NCBI GenBank assembly: GCA_903891325.1 | Contig: CAITEC010000023.1 | Location: forward strand, 1-64,000 | Source: an uncultured Opitutaceae bacterium | GTDB lineage: Bacteria > Verrucomicrobiota > Verrucomicrobiia > Opitutales > Opitutaceae | Length of the DNA stretch: 64,000 bases | Reading direction: 5' to 3' | Part shown: one piece after another, positions 31,245-40,218 of the stretch | Layout of the letters: each line of letters begins with the position of its first letter | How positions within the stretch are numbered: position 1 is the first letter of the stretch | Program-made: the position numbers and the translations under genes | The notes under the pieces: model-generated | What the model saw: the letters and a program-made list of their open reading frames with translations, nothing else | The model's database searches: none | What the model was told of the DNA's origin: nothing

Positions 31245-33563
31245 ATGCCCACGCTTCCCTCCACTCTGAACCTCACCGGGATCAATTTTCCCTCCAATCC
31301 CGCTCCCGCCGAGCGCACCGCCGCAATGGAGCTCGCCGGCATGGTGGGCAAGGCGGCCCGGCCCGCGGGGCGGCCCGGCCGCGGGGTCTCGGTCGCCCTG
31401 GCCAGCCGCAAGTGGTTCCGCCTGCCGTCCGCGGCGGGCAAGGCCGCGCCGGGATGGATCTGGATCCGCATCGCCGACGGCGCAGGCGAGATTTGCGCCG
31501 ACGAACCGGCCCTCCTCTACGCGGCCGTCCGTCTTCTGGCCGGCGGCCTGCCCGACCGGGCCCTGGCCCGGCTTGAGCGCGGCGTCTTCCTGCCCGCAAG
31601 CTTCGGCTGGCACCGCCCGCTCTGGGACGGGTGTTTCACCGGCTACTGGCGTTCGGCCCGCGGCTTTGACCCTGAGCGCTATGTCGCGACGCTGGCGGAG
31701 ACAGGGTTCACCCACGTCGAGGTGAACGGGCTCCAGGCCCACCTACCCTACGAGGACACGGTACCCTTCGAGTACTACCCGCAGTTCTACACCTACGCGC
31801 CGGGATTCAACCACTTTGTGGCCACGCCGCTGAGCGCGGGCATCTGGCCGACCATGTATCTCGAGGCGAACCTCCGGCACATGCAGCACCTGGCCGGGTT
31901 GGGCCGCCAGTACGGCCTGAAGCCGGGATTGTGCATGTTTGAGCCGCGTTCCTTCCCCGAGCGTTTCTTCGTGAAATTTCCGACCCTTCGGGGGGCCCGG
32001 GTCGACCATCCCTTCCGGTCCCGGCTGCCCCGATACTGCCTGGCCCAGGACCATCCCGTGTCCCGCGAGCATTATCGGTCGGCGATCAAGCAGGTCATCC
32101 AGGCCGTGCCGGATCTCTCCTACCTGTCCATCTGGTCAAACGACAGCGGGGCCGGCTTTGAGCACACGGCCTCCCTCTACGTCGGTCGGAACGGCGGGCC
32201 CTACATGATCCGCGAGTGGCGCAACCACGAGAAGGTCGCTGTCGCCGCCGGCGAGAGCATCGCCCGCTTCCTCCGCAATCTCCAGACCGCGGCCGCGGAA
32301 ATCAACCCGGACTTCGACGTCCTTCTCCGGATCGAGCCCTTCAAGATCGAGCACGACACGATCAAGGCCGGCATGGGCCGCCACGTCGCCTGGGAGGCGC
32401 CCTCGCTCCTGGTCCGCGGCTACTCGCTTCCCTACGCGCATCCCCGCTACCCGAAGCAGCTTGGGGTGGCCGGCACGATATTCCACACCGAGATGGACCC
32501 GGCCGAGCGCACCGTCCTCAGGGAGTCCCGCGCGCGCGGGATCGAGCCCGCGGTCCACTATTCGCCCGGACCGGTCATGAACCAGGAGCCGCTCCTGGGA
32601 ATTCCCTTTCCCGGCGCCATCCACAGGAAGCTCCTGGCGATGCGCGAAACGGGGATCAGCCGGGCAAGCGCCCTCGGGGGGCTCTCCCACCCCCAGCACG
32701 CCCCGTGGTGGCCCAATCCGGCCGCCATTCGCGCCGCGCAGCTCTTCCCCCGGGTCCCCCTCGCGGAAGTCCTCACGGCGCAGGCGGCCCATTGGGTGGG
32801 CGAATCGCAGGCCCCGGAGCTTGTCGCCGCGTGGAACGCATTTGAGGAGGCGGTGAGCTGGCAGCCCAACGTGCCGCTCTTCACCGCGTTTGGCTTCTGC
32901 TGGCAGCGCACCTGGGACCGCCCCATCGTCCCGGACATCGAGGCGATCCCGGAGAAGGACCGCGCCTACTACGAGACCCAGGGCTGCTTCCAGCACAACA
33001 ATCCCAGCCTGTTTGACTTGGGCAAGGACGTGCTCTTCGACCTCATCAGCCGCGAGTACGGACGGGATGCGACCCGCAATTTCGACTCGAGCGTCCTCCC
33101 AAGGCTGGACCGGCTCATCGCCCGCCTGTCCCGGCGGATCGCCGCGACCGCCGCCGATCCCCGCGCCCAGGCCGTGTTCGCCGACCTGCGCGATCGCGCC
33201 CTCGCCTACCGGCACTGGTGCCATTCGCTGCGCAGCGTCTGCGCCTGGTGCGCCGATGTCTACGGCTGGCTCGAGGCGCCGAATGCGGCGAAGCGCCGGC
33301 AGCACGCCCGCGCCCTCCAGGCGACGATCGACCTCGAGCTCGAGAACACGCGGGGCCTGATCGCCCTGCTGGAAAATTCCGCCACCCCGGTAATTGCGGT
33401 GTCGGCGGCCGGCGACAACACCTTCTTCTATGGCGAAAACCTCACCGAACTTTTGCGAAAGAAGATCGTGCTGATGGAGAAGTACCGGCACCGGGATCCG
33501 CGGATCCCCGGCGACGTCATGTGGAAGCCGAATCCGGGGACGGTGTGGCCGAAGTTTGAGTGA
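31245..33563 (+). CDS. Putative glycoside hydrolase with GH20/GH67-like N-terminal domain and TIM barrel
   Basis: The 772-residue protein has no clear signal peptide. Residues ~45-110 (SVALASRKWFRL...WIWIRIADGAGEICADEPALLYAAVRLLAG) resemble the small alpha/beta domain that precedes the catalytic barrel in GH20, GH67 and related enzymes. A barrel-like region follows, with THVEVNGLQAH, PTMYLEANLRHM, GLKPGLCMFEP, DLSYLSIWSNDSGAGFEH and FDVLLRIEPFK. The C-terminal ~200 residues are helical. The acidic loop WSNDSGAGFE could hold catalytic residues. I cannot assign a family or substrate. It starts a plus-strand run with a PhyH and a Gfo/Idh enzyme, so sugar metabolism is plausible. Confidence 0.55.
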   Translation: MPTLPSTLNLTGINFPSNPAPAERTAAMELAGMVGKAARPAGRPGRGVSVALASRKWFRLPSAAGKAAPGWIWIRIADGAGEICADEPALLYAAVRLLAGGLPDRALARLERGVFLPASFGWHRPLWDGCFTGYWRSARGFDPERYVATLAETGFTHVEVNGLQAHLPYEDTVPFEYYPQFYTYAPGFNHFVATPLSAGIWPTMYLEANLRHMQHLAGLGRQYGLKPGLCMFEPRSFPERFFVKFPTLRGARVDHPFRSRLPRYCLAQDHPVSREHYRSAIKQVIQAVPDLSYLSIWSNDSGAGFEHTASLYVGRNGGPYMIREWRNHEKVAVAAGESIARFLRNLQTAAAEINPDFDVLLRIEPFKIEHDTIKAGMGRHVAWEAPSLLVRGYSLPYAHPRYPKQLGVAGTIFHTEMDPAERTVLRESRARGIEPAVHYSPGPVMNQEPLLGIPFPGAIHRKLLAMRETGISRASALGGLSHPQHAPWWPNPAAIRAAQLFPRVPLAEVLTAQAAHWVGESQAPELVAAWNAFEEAVSWQPNVPLFTAFGFCWQRTWDRPIVPDIEAIPEKDRAYYETQGCFQHNNPSLFDLGKDVLFDLISREYGRDATRNFDSSVLPRLDRLIARLSRRIAATAADPRAQAVFADLRDRALAYRHWCHSLRSVCAWCADVYGWLEAPNAAKRRQHARALQATIDLELENTRGLIALLENSATPVIAVSAAGDNTFFYGENLTELLRKKIVLMEKYRHRDPRIPGDVMWKPNPGTVWPKFE

Positions 33564-33566
33564 TCG

Positions 33567-33583
33567 CCCCTCCGGGGGAGGGG
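33567..33583 (+). terminator. GC-rich hairpin after the glycosidase-like gene
   Basis: CCCCTCC (33567-33573) pairs with GGAGGGG (33577-33583) around a 3-base loop. No T tract follows, so it may only attenuate transcription or stabilise the upstream message. A promoter candidate for the next gene begins four bases later. Confidence 0.3.
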
Positions 33584-33586
33584 GAC

Positions 33587-33614
33587 TTGACGCGCCTTCG
33601 TCTCCCCATAGCCT
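33587..33614 (+). promoter_or_regulatory. Candidate promoter TTGACG-N16-TAGCCT for the PhyH gene
   Basis: TTGACG (33587-33592) and TAGCCT (33609-33614) are separated by 16 bases. The ATG at 33624 is nine bases after the -10, so the transcript would have almost no leader, as at 4706 and 16590. No Shine-Dalgarno site is visible. Confidence 0.35.
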
Positions 33615-33623
33615 TATCATCCA

Positions 33624-34547
33624 ATGAGCACGATGACGCTTCCCGCGCTGACCGCACATGGGCACGCCCTTGACCTGGACGAGGACAAGCTCGGCATCCT
33701 TCGCGACTCCTCCGGCGCGGCGGGCGATTTCCCGGAGCTGCGCCGCCGGTTCGCCGAGGACGGCTACCTGTACATGAAGGGTTACCTCGAGCGCGACGCC
33801 GTGCTGGCCGCGCGCGCCACCCTCACCGAGCGCCTGGCGGGGCTTGGAATGATCGACACCGGCCACCCCGTGATCGACGCGGTGGCCAGGCCCGGCGCGG
33901 AGAACGTCTCGCACAGCCAGGAGCTCACGGTGGGCAACGAGCCCCTGCAGCGGCTGCTCTACTCGGGCCGGCTGGTCGACTTTTACCGCCAGTTCTATGG
34001 CGAGGAGGTCCGGCACTACGACTTCACCTGGCTGAGGGCGATTCCCCCGGGCCTGGGGACCACGCCCCACTGCGACCTTCCCTACATGGGCCGGGGAACG
34101 CATCGGCACATGACCTGCTGGATCCCCTATGGTGACGTTTCCTTCGAGCTCGGCGGGCTTATCATCCTCGAGGGATCGCACAAGCGCATGGATATCCTGG
34201 AAAACTACGTCTATCGCGATGTCGACACCTACTGCGAGAACAAGGCCAACGAGAAGGAGGCCGCGCGCGAGGGAAAATGGACCTTCCGGGGCGTCCTGTC
34301 CCGCAATCCCCCCCAGGTGCGCTCCAAGTTCGGCGGGCGCTGGCTGGCCGCGGAGTTCTCGGCCGGGGATTTCCTCACCTTCGGAATGTTCACGGTCCAT
34401 GCCTCACTCGACAACCGGAGCGCCGATCGCCTGCGGATTTCGAGCGACACGCGCTACCAGCGGGCGAGCGACCCGATCGATGAGCGCTGGATCGGCGCCA
34501 ATCCCGCGGCCCACGGGCTCGCGGGCAAGCGCGGGAGAGTCTGCTAG
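33624..34547 (+). CDS. Phytanoyl-CoA dioxygenase family protein
   Basis: This 307-residue protein has the full PhyH iron triad: H149 and D151 in TTPHCDLPYM, and a distal His in FTVHASLDN, followed by Arg in LRISSDTRYQ for 2-oxoglutarate. DGYLYMKGYLERD near residue 46 is the usual N-terminal motif, and GGLIILEGSHKRMD is the conserved loop. It lies 19 bases upstream of a Gfo/Idh/MocA gene, with which it is probably cotranscribed. The substrate may be a sugar or quaternary amine derivative; this cannot be decided here. Confidence 0.86.
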   Translation: MSTMTLPALTAHGHALDLDEDKLGILRDSSGAAGDFPELRRRFAEDGYLYMKGYLERDAVLAARATLTERLAGLGMIDTGHPVIDAVARPGAENVSHSQELTVGNEPLQRLLYSGRLVDFYRQFYGEEVRHYDFTWLRAIPPGLGTTPHCDLPYMGRGTHRHMTCWIPYGDVSFELGGLIILEGSHKRMDILENYVYRDVDTYCENKANEKEAAREGKWTFRGVLSRNPPQVRSKFGGRWLAAEFSAGDFLTFGMFTVHASLDNRSADRLRISSDTRYQRASDPIDERWIGANPAAHGLAGKRGRVC

Positions 34548-34566
34548 GAAGGGCCCGCCCGGACAC

Positions 34567-35661
34567 ATGGAAAAGACCTATCGAGCCGTGCTCGTCGGCA
34601 CCGGCGGCATCGGCGACGCCCACGTGGCCGCTGTCGCGTCCTCGGGCGGCCGGGTGTCCCTGGTCGCCGCCTGCGACGTTGACGCCGCCCGGGCCACCGC
34701 CTTCTGCCAGCGCCACGGGATCGCCGCCTCCTACGCCGACTATGCGACGATGCTCCGCGCCGAGCGGCCCGACCTGGTCCTGATCGCCGCGCCGCCCTCC
34801 CTTCACGCGGGCATGAGCATCGCCGCCATGGAGGCCGGCGCCTGCGTCCTCTGTGAAAAGCCTCTCTGCGCGTCGCTGGCCGAGCTCGATGCGATCGGGG
34901 CCGCCGAGGCGCGGACCGGCCGCTTCACGGCCAGCGTCTTCCAGATGCGCTTCGCTTCGTCCAACGCGCATGTGCGGGGCCTGCTTGCGTCGGGGATCCT
35001 GGGGAGGCCGCTTGTCGCGGTCTGCAACACGCTCTGGCACCGCGACGCCGCCTACTACGCGGTTCCCTGGAGGGGCCGCTGGGCCACGGAGCTGGGCGGC
35101 CCGACCATGAGCCAGGGCATCCACACGATGGACCACCTGCTCGACCTGTTGGGGGAATGGGACGAGGTCAGGGCGGTGGCTGACACCCTCCTTCACCGGA
35201 TCGAGGTGGAGGACCTCTCGATGGCCCTGGTGAAATTCTCAAGCGGGGCGCGCGCCTCGATCATCAACAGCACGCTCTCGCCCCGGCAGGAGACCTACGT
35301 GCGGATCGACTGCGAGCGGGCCACCATCGAGCTCACCCACCTCTACGCGTACAAGCGCGAGAACTGGCGGATGACCCAGGTGGAGCCCGCCGACCCGGCC
35401 CTGGCCCGGGCCTGGGACGCCTTTCCCCCGGATGTCGGCTCGACCCATGGCGCGCAGCTCCAGGAGATCGTCCGTTGCATGGACTCCGGTGCGCGGCCGT
35501 CGACCTCGGGCGACGGCGCCCGCCGCACGATCGAGTTCCTGACCTCGCTTTACAAGTCGGCCTTCACGGGCGGCGCGGTCGAGCGGGGCTCCATCCGGCC
35601 GGGCGACCCCTTCTACGCCGCGCTCCACGGGGGCCTTGCGCCGAAGCGGGTGAAGGCCTGA
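34567..35661 (+). CDS. Gfo/Idh/MocA family oxidoreductase
   Basis: Starting at 34567 (364 residues), it has the N-terminal NAD-binding VLVGTGGIGDAHVAAV (9-24), ending in ACDVD, the conserved CEKPLC (EKP) loop at ~residue 97, and the C-terminal GGPTMSQGIHTMDHLLDLLG, where a His is typically catalytic. These enzymes oxidise or epimerise cyclic sugars and inositols with bound NAD(P). Specificity is unknown. It is placed between a PhyH enzyme and an ABC exporter. The next ATG (35673) follows its stop by 11 bases, suggesting one operon. Confidence 0.87.
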   Translation: MEKTYRAVLVGTGGIGDAHVAAVASSGGRVSLVAACDVDAARATAFCQRHGIAASYADYATMLRAERPDLVLIAAPPSLHAGMSIAAMEAGACVLCEKPLCASLAELDAIGAAEARTGRFTASVFQMRFASSNAHVRGLLASGILGRPLVAVCNTLWHRDAAYYAVPWRGRWATELGGPTMSQGIHTMDHLLDLLGEWDEVRAVADTLLHRIEVEDLSMALVKFSSGARASIINSTLSPRQETYVRIDCERATIELTHLYAYKRENWRMTQVEPADPALARAWDAFPPDVGSTHGAQLQEIVRCMDSGARPSTSGDGARRTIEFLTSLYKSAFTGGAVERGSIRPGDPFYAALHGGLAPKRVKA

Positions 35662-35672
35662 GCCGCGCCCGC

Positions 35673-37436
35673 ATGAGCGCCCGCCAACCCGACCCGCTGG
35701 AACAAAAAACGCTGCTCGCCTACCTCTGGGCGACGCGGCGGGAACTGCGCGGGGGCGCGGCGCTCGCGCTGCTGCGCAGCCTCGCGGCATTCCCGACGAC
35801 ACTGATCTTCCAGCGCATTGTCGACGGCCCGCTCAGGACCGGGAGCGTTCGCGGCATCCTGTCCCTCGCCGGAATTTTCCTCCTTTGCATGCTCGCCCAC
35901 TACGTCTTCTCCATCTGGGGCGCGAACTCCATCGCCAAGGCGATGGCGCGCCTGATGGTCGGGATGCGCAGCCGGATCTTCTTCCGGCTCCAATTCCTGA
36001 GCTTCAGCTACCTCGACCAGCAGAAGACGGGCCGCCTGCTGTCCAAGTACGCCTTCGACACCCAGAAGGTCCAGGCGCTCCTGACGACGGTCCTCAACCA
36101 GCTCCTCCCCTCCATCCTGATGAGCGCGTGCGTCTTCGCGACCCTCGCCTACATGAACTGGAAACTGATGCTCATCCTGCTCCTGGTGATCCCCGTCTAC
36201 TCGGTCGCGAAGTTCTACTTCTTCGGCCGGATTCAGCGGGTGAACACCGAGGCCCGGCTGGCCCAGGAAAAGCTGACGGGCACCGCCTCGGAGTACATTT
36301 CCGCCCTCAGGCTGGTCCGCAGCTTCGGCGAGGAGAAGCAGGCGGAGCAGGAGCTCGACCGCACGAGCGAGTCCTACGCCCGGACTAGCGTGGACCAGTC
36401 CTACGTGAGCGCGCTTTTCGGCACCTACGTCTACGTCGGGATGCAGGTGATCTCCATGATCGTCGTGGCCGGGGGCGCCATCCTGGCGATCCACGGCCAC
36501 CTCACGATCGGCACGCTCTTCGCCTTCATGGCCGGGTTTGGATACATCCTCGCGCCGATCCACATGTTCATCACGCTCAGCGACCCCTATTTCGCGGCAA
36601 AGGAGGGTTACGCGAGCATCAAGGAGCTGGTCGATTCCCGCTACGTCGAGGCCTGGCACGGGACCCGGCGGCAGGATCGGATCCGCGGCGACATCGTCTT
36701 CGAGCACGTCTCCTTCGCCTACCCCTCCGCGCCGGACAAGGTCGTCGTCAGGGACTTCAACCTGGTCATTTCACCGGGGGAGCACATCGCCTTTGTCGGC
36801 CCCTCGGGCTCGGGCAAGAGCACGCTGGCCAACCTCCTCCTCGGGCTCTACGCGCCGACAGGCGGGCGGATCCTGATCGACGGGGTCCCCCAGTCGGAGT
36901 GGGACATGCGGTGGATCCGACGCCAGCTTGCGGTCGTCATGCAGGACAGCCTCCTGCTTTCCGGCTCCGTCGGGGACAACATCCGCTTCGCCAAGCCCGA
37001 GGCCACCGACGCGGAGATCCGCCAGGCCGCGCGGTTGGCTAACGCCGAGGAGTTCATCCTGCGCATGCGGGAGGGATTCGACACCCCCGTGGGCGAGCGC
37101 GGCGTCGCGCTCTCCGGCGGCCAGCGCCAGCGGATTGCGATTGCCCGGTCCATCCTGCGCAACCCGCCCGTCCTGATCCTCGACGAGGCAACCTCAGCCC
37201 TGGACTATGAGAGCGAGCGCCTGATCCAGGAGGCCCTCGACCGGCTGTCGCGCGACCGAACCGTGATCACGATCGCCCACCGGCTGAGCACGATCAGGAA
37301 CGCAACCCGCGTCGTCGTGCTGAACGGCGGGGTCATCGTCGAGCAGGGCGGCTACGCGGAGCTTGTCGCCCGCGGCGGTGTCTTCGCCTCGCTGATCGCC
37401 GCCCAGGGCATGGGGTCGGATTTCATCAAGGATTGA
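35673..37436 (+). CDS. ABC transporter, fused permease and ATP-binding protein (MsbA-like half-transporter)
   Basis: The 587-residue product has six predicted membrane helices in ~25-310 (exporter type I fold). The nucleotide-binding domain follows, with Walker A GPSGSGKST, a VMQDSLLLSGSVGDNI Q-loop, signature LSGGQRQRIAIARS and Walker B ILDEATSALD, and the switch His in IAHRLSTI. It should work as a homodimeric exporter of lipids, glycolipids, peptides or drugs. The neighbours do not define the cargo. The start at 35673 is chosen because earlier in-frame starts lie within the preceding gene. Confidence 0.9.
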   Translation: MSARQPDPLEQKTLLAYLWATRRELRGGAALALLRSLAAFPTTLIFQRIVDGPLRTGSVRGILSLAGIFLLCMLAHYVFSIWGANSIAKAMARLMVGMRSRIFFRLQFLSFSYLDQQKTGRLLSKYAFDTQKVQALLTTVLNQLLPSILMSACVFATLAYMNWKLMLILLLVIPVYSVAKFYFFGRIQRVNTEARLAQEKLTGTASEYISALRLVRSFGEEKQAEQELDRTSESYARTSVDQSYVSALFGTYVYVGMQVISMIVVAGGAILAIHGHLTIGTLFAFMAGFGYILAPIHMFITLSDPYFAAKEGYASIKELVDSRYVEAWHGTRRQDRIRGDIVFEHVSFAYPSAPDKVVVRDFNLVISPGEHIAFVGPSGSGKSTLANLLLGLYAPTGGRILIDGVPQSEWDMRWIRRQLAVVMQDSLLLSGSVGDNIRFAKPEATDAEIRQAARLANAEEFILRMREGFDTPVGERGVALSGGQRQRIAIARSILRNPPVLILDEATSALDYESERLIQEALDRLSRDRTVITIAHRLSTIRNATRVVVLNGGVIVEQGGYAELVARGGVFASLIAAQGMGSDFIKD

Positions 37437-37496
37437 GCCGGCGGGGCGGCAATTGGGCATTGGCAAGGCGCAGCCCGGCGATTTAGGATTTTCGCC

Positions 37497-38021
37497 ATGA
37501 TTCTTCGCCCCATCCTCCTGTTATCCCTCCTGGCCACGGCGGCCTTCGCCGACACGGATTTCCCCGGCCTGAAGCAGGTCATGACCCCCCGGGAGTGGGA
37601 ACACGCGGGGCTGGACCAGCTCACACCCGACCAGATCGCTATCGTCGACTCCGCGCTCACGCGTCACTACGCCCACACCGTGACCGAGGCGGCAAAGGAG
37701 GCCACTGCGCGCGCCGTGCAGCTGGAAAGGGAACGCGCCGCGCGCATAGCAGCGGACAGCAAGGAGACCTGGGTGGACCGGTTCGGAAAATCCAACGAAA
37801 CCGCGGGCCCCCGCGAGGAGACGGTCATGAGTGCGAAGGTCATCGGCTGGGTGACTGCAAACCGCTTCATGCTCGACAACCGGCAGGTCTGGGAGGGCGT
37901 TGACTACATCCCCTACCAGCTCACCGGGCACAAGATCGCGATCCTGCCCAGGCCTTTCGGGGAATTCGTCCTGGTCCTGGATGGGAAGTCGACGACGATA
38001 AGGGTGAGGCGCATCGAATAG
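37497..38021 (+). CDS. Hypothetical secreted protein, 174 residues
   Basis: There is a signal peptide (MILRPILLLSLLATAAFA, cut before DTDF). The mature part starts LKQVMTPREWEHAGLDQLTPDQIAIVDSAL, a helix-rich motif often seen in small exported proteins of this group, then a charged helix (EAAKEATARAVQLERERAAR) and a beta-rich C-terminal domain with VIGWVTANRFMLDNRQVWEG and FVLVLDGKSTTIRVRRIE. The C-terminal barrel-like part probably binds something in the periplasm. Family unknown. It follows the ABC exporter by 60 bases and is followed by a heptad-type repeat. Confidence 0.65.
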   Translation: MILRPILLLSLLATAAFADTDFPGLKQVMTPREWEHAGLDQLTPDQIAIVDSALTRHYAHTVTEAAKEATARAVQLERERAARIAADSKETWVDRFGKSNETAGPREETVMSAKVIGWVTANRFMLDNRQVWEGVDYIPYQLTGHKIAILPRPFGEFVLVLDGKSTTIRVRRIE

Positions 38022-38038
38022 GATTCGACGCGCCTCTG

Positions 38039-38113
38039 CAGAAACCTGAGACCTGAGACCTGAGACATCTTTGCAGAGGGCGGAGGGCGGAAACCTGAAA
38101 CCTGAAATCTGAT
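38039..38113. repeat. Heptad repeat, second copy of the type at 10751-10864
   Basis: Units gaaacct / gagacct alternate with an ATCTTTGCAGA block and a GGGCGGA doublet. The same arrangement (heptads, ATCTTTGCAG, a doublet of GGCTGAA type, heptads) is found after the dehydrogenase gene at 10751-10864. Both lie just downstream of a plus-strand gene and upstream of another. Confidence 0.7.
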
Positions 38114-38146
38114 TCGGAGGCGCCAAAGGGCCTATACCACGACTCC

Positions 38147-39010
38147 ATGCTTACGCTCTCGAGTGAGGAACTGAAGGTGGAGCTCCTGGATCCGGGGAAT
38201 GCTGGGGAGCGGAGACACCAGGGGTCCCGGTTTTGCTGGGGGGGGTATGTCTGGCGCGTGGTGGACCCGGTGGCCGGCGACCTTGTCGCGGGGCCGGAGT
38301 GGCCGGAGGCCAGTCCGCGGGCTTTCAACGGGCAGGGGCTGCCGGAGTCATTTCGGCACAGTTCGTTCCCCGATCAGCGGCCGCTGACAATGGTTGGCGG
38401 GCGCGGCTTTGTCATTGGCGTGGGCGAGGTGGGGCCCGGGCCGGAAAGCCAGCCGGTGGTCGAGAACCCCTGCTACTGGGAAGTGAACCAATCGGATCGG
38501 TCTCTGAAATTCGAGACCCGCCAGGCGTCCCAGGGATGGGAAACCGACCTGGTGCGAATCGTCTCAATCGCCGGCCGGACCCTGGCCTCGGTGTCCCGGC
38601 TGACAAACCGGGGCAATCGTCCCCTGCCCCTGCACTGGTTCGCGCATCCCTTCTTCGCGTTGGGCGGCGGCAGGCTCACCTGCGACCTCCCCGCGGGGTA
38701 CGCCTTCGACGAGAACCCCGGATTCGCCCTTTCAGCTTCCGGGCGACTCTCCTTCAAGCGGCCCTTTCACGGCGTCGACGACGGCCAGTTCCAGCTCCTG
38801 AAGATTCCGCCGAACACGCCCCTCTCGGTGAACGTCTCCCACCCCCGGCTTTCCTTCGTCCGCTTCGCCGCGGACTTCACGCCCGACGTCTGTCCCGTCT
38901 GGGGAAACGGAAACACCTGGTCGATCGAGCCCTACATCGTGACAACGCTCGCCCCCGGGGAATCCAGGACCTGGAAGCTCACTTATGAGTTCGGGCCGGT
39001 CTCGTCATAG
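38147..39010 (+). CDS. Mutarotase-like (galactose-mutarotase fold) hypothetical protein
   Basis: This 287-residue beta-rich protein lacks a signal peptide. It shows a sugar-mutarotase-like pattern: ELLDPGNAGERRHQGSRFCWGG near the start (R-x-x-G-x-RF-x-WGG), RSLKFETRQASQGW, the HWFAHPFFALGG segment with a candidate His, and a C-terminal PVWGNGNTWSIEPYIVTTLAPGESRTW. The family resembles aldose-1-epimerase-like proteins often seen with glycan genes. Catalytic His and Glu cannot be assigned with certainty. It ends at a REP-like element. Confidence 0.55.
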   Translation: MLTLSSEELKVELLDPGNAGERRHQGSRFCWGGYVWRVVDPVAGDLVAGPEWPEASPRAFNGQGLPESFRHSSFPDQRPLTMVGGRGFVIGVGEVGPGPESQPVVENPCYWEVNQSDRSLKFETRQASQGWETDLVRIVSIAGRTLASVSRLTNRGNRPLPLHWFAHPFFALGGGRLTCDLPAGYAFDENPGFALSASGRLSFKRPFHGVDDGQFQLLKIPPNTPLSVNVSHPRLSFVRFAADFTPDVCPVWGNGNTWSIEPYIVTTLAPGESRTWKLTYEFGPVSS

Positions 39011-39031
39011 CCAGCCTTTCAGATCGATCGA

Positions 39032-39159
39032 TGTAGCCGGGGTCCCAGACCCCGGGGCTTGGGGTCCTATTTCCGATCTCCAATCCCCGGCCTTGGAGCT
39101 TGCCCGGCGCAGCGAAGTAAAGACAGGCGGCCGGACCGGGGTCTGGGACCCCGGCTACA
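39032..39159. repeat. REP/BIME-like element with perfect 24-bp inverted arms
   Basis: The outer arms 39032-39055 and 39136-39159 are exact reverse complements of one another, and each contains its own hairpin GGGGTC-CCA-GACCCC. The inner part shares gcttggggtcctatttccga-like sequence with the element at 63807-63898. It lies between convergent genes (38147-39010 and 39172-40206) and can form a hairpin in both transcripts, so it may terminate both. Confidence 0.85.
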
Positions 39160-39171
39160 TCGGAGAACGCC

Positions 39172-40206
39172 TCACCCTATACCGAGATATTTGTTCCTGC
39201 CCGCCACCAGCGCCCGCATCTTCGCGTCGGCGATCGAGCGCTTGAGCATCCAGAAACCGCAGTCGGGATGGACCCAGCGAACGCGGCCGGGGCCGACCTT
39301 CCTCTCGACCGCCTCGATCCTGGAGGCGACCTCGTCAGCGGTCTCGACGTGGTTGACCTTGATGTCGATCACCCCGATTCCCAGGCCGATTTTCGCGTCA
39401 ATGTCCTTGAGTGCGTTGATGTCGCTTGAGGGGCGGTGCGCCAGTTCGAGGACGAGATGCCCCGTGTGCAGGGAATTGAGGAAATCCGTGAGGGCCCGCC
39501 ACGAACCCTTCTGGATGGTCTGCCCGCCGTAGTTGCCGAAGCAGAAGTGAACCGATCTCTCGGTGGAAGGATCGACCGCATCGAGCACGCGATTGATCGC
39601 GCTGGCCGCGAGGGGCGCGTCGCCGGGATTCCCGGGAATGTTGGCCTCGTCCACCTGGACGCAGGCGCAGGGCAGCCCCCGAACCTGCTCGGCCAGGACG
39701 TCGGCGAGGGAGAGCGTCAGCTTCTCAAAGCTGCCGTAATGCCGGTCCAGGAGCGTCCGGGCCAGCATGTAGGGGCTGGTGACCGTGAACTTGAAGGGCC
39801 CGCCGGCGACATCGGCGGCGCGGCGGCAGTCGCCCATGAGGTTGAGCGAACCCTCGCCCAGCGCACCGACGACGATCCCGGCCGGCTTGCGACGGAACTT
39901 CATGCCGGACTGGCGCGAGAATTCGTCCGCCGCGGAGCGGCCAACCTCGCCGGAAACGCCGGCCATCGGCCGGATGAAGTATTCGATCATCCCGTTGGTG
40001 TCGGGATGATTGACATCGAAACGGTAGAGTTCGCCGTCGGTCGGCAGGTCGATTCCCGCGTCGCGCTGGATGGCAAAGATGACGCGGGTCGCGTCGATCA
40101 CGGCCTGCTCGCTGGGGAGCGCGGCCAGCCAGTCGGGGACGGGGTAGGATCCGACGGTCGTCGTGAGAATTCGGGGCAGGCCCGGCTTGGTCTTGGCGTT
40201 TTTCAT
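39172..40206 (-). CDS. MetE-like (cobalamin-independent methionine synthase C-terminal domain) protein
   Basis: The 344-residue protein matches the stand-alone C-terminal domain of MetE-like proteins: ILTTTVGSYPVPDWL at the start, DLPTDGELYRFD, VTSPYMLARTLL, QVDEANIPG, and the zinc-type residues His/Cys in VHFCFGNYGG and a Cys in WVHPDCGFWMLKRS. Such proteins transfer a methyl group to a thiol, or have diverged to other small-molecule reactions. It is 12 bases downstream of a GxGYxYP gene, so it is probably part of that operon. The true substrate is unknown. It is too short to be a full MetE. Confidence 0.75.
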   Translation of the reverse strand: MKNAKTKPGLPRILTTTVGSYPVPDWLAALPSEQAVIDATRVIFAIQRDAGIDLPTDGELYRFDVNHPDTNGMIEYFIRPMAGVSGEVGRSAADEFSRQSGMKFRRKPAGIVVGALGEGSLNLMGDCRRAADVAGGPFKFTVTSPYMLARTLLDRHYGSFEKLTLSLADVLAEQVRGLPCACVQVDEANIPGNPGDAPLAASAINRVLDAVDPSTERSVHFCFGNYGGQTIQKGSWRALTDFLNSLHTGHLVLELAHRPSSDINALKDIDAKIGLGIGVIDIKVNHVETADEVASRIEAVERKVGPGRVRWVHPDCGFWMLKRSIADAKMRALVAGRNKYLGIG

Positions 40207-40218
40207 GGAAGGGGTGTC

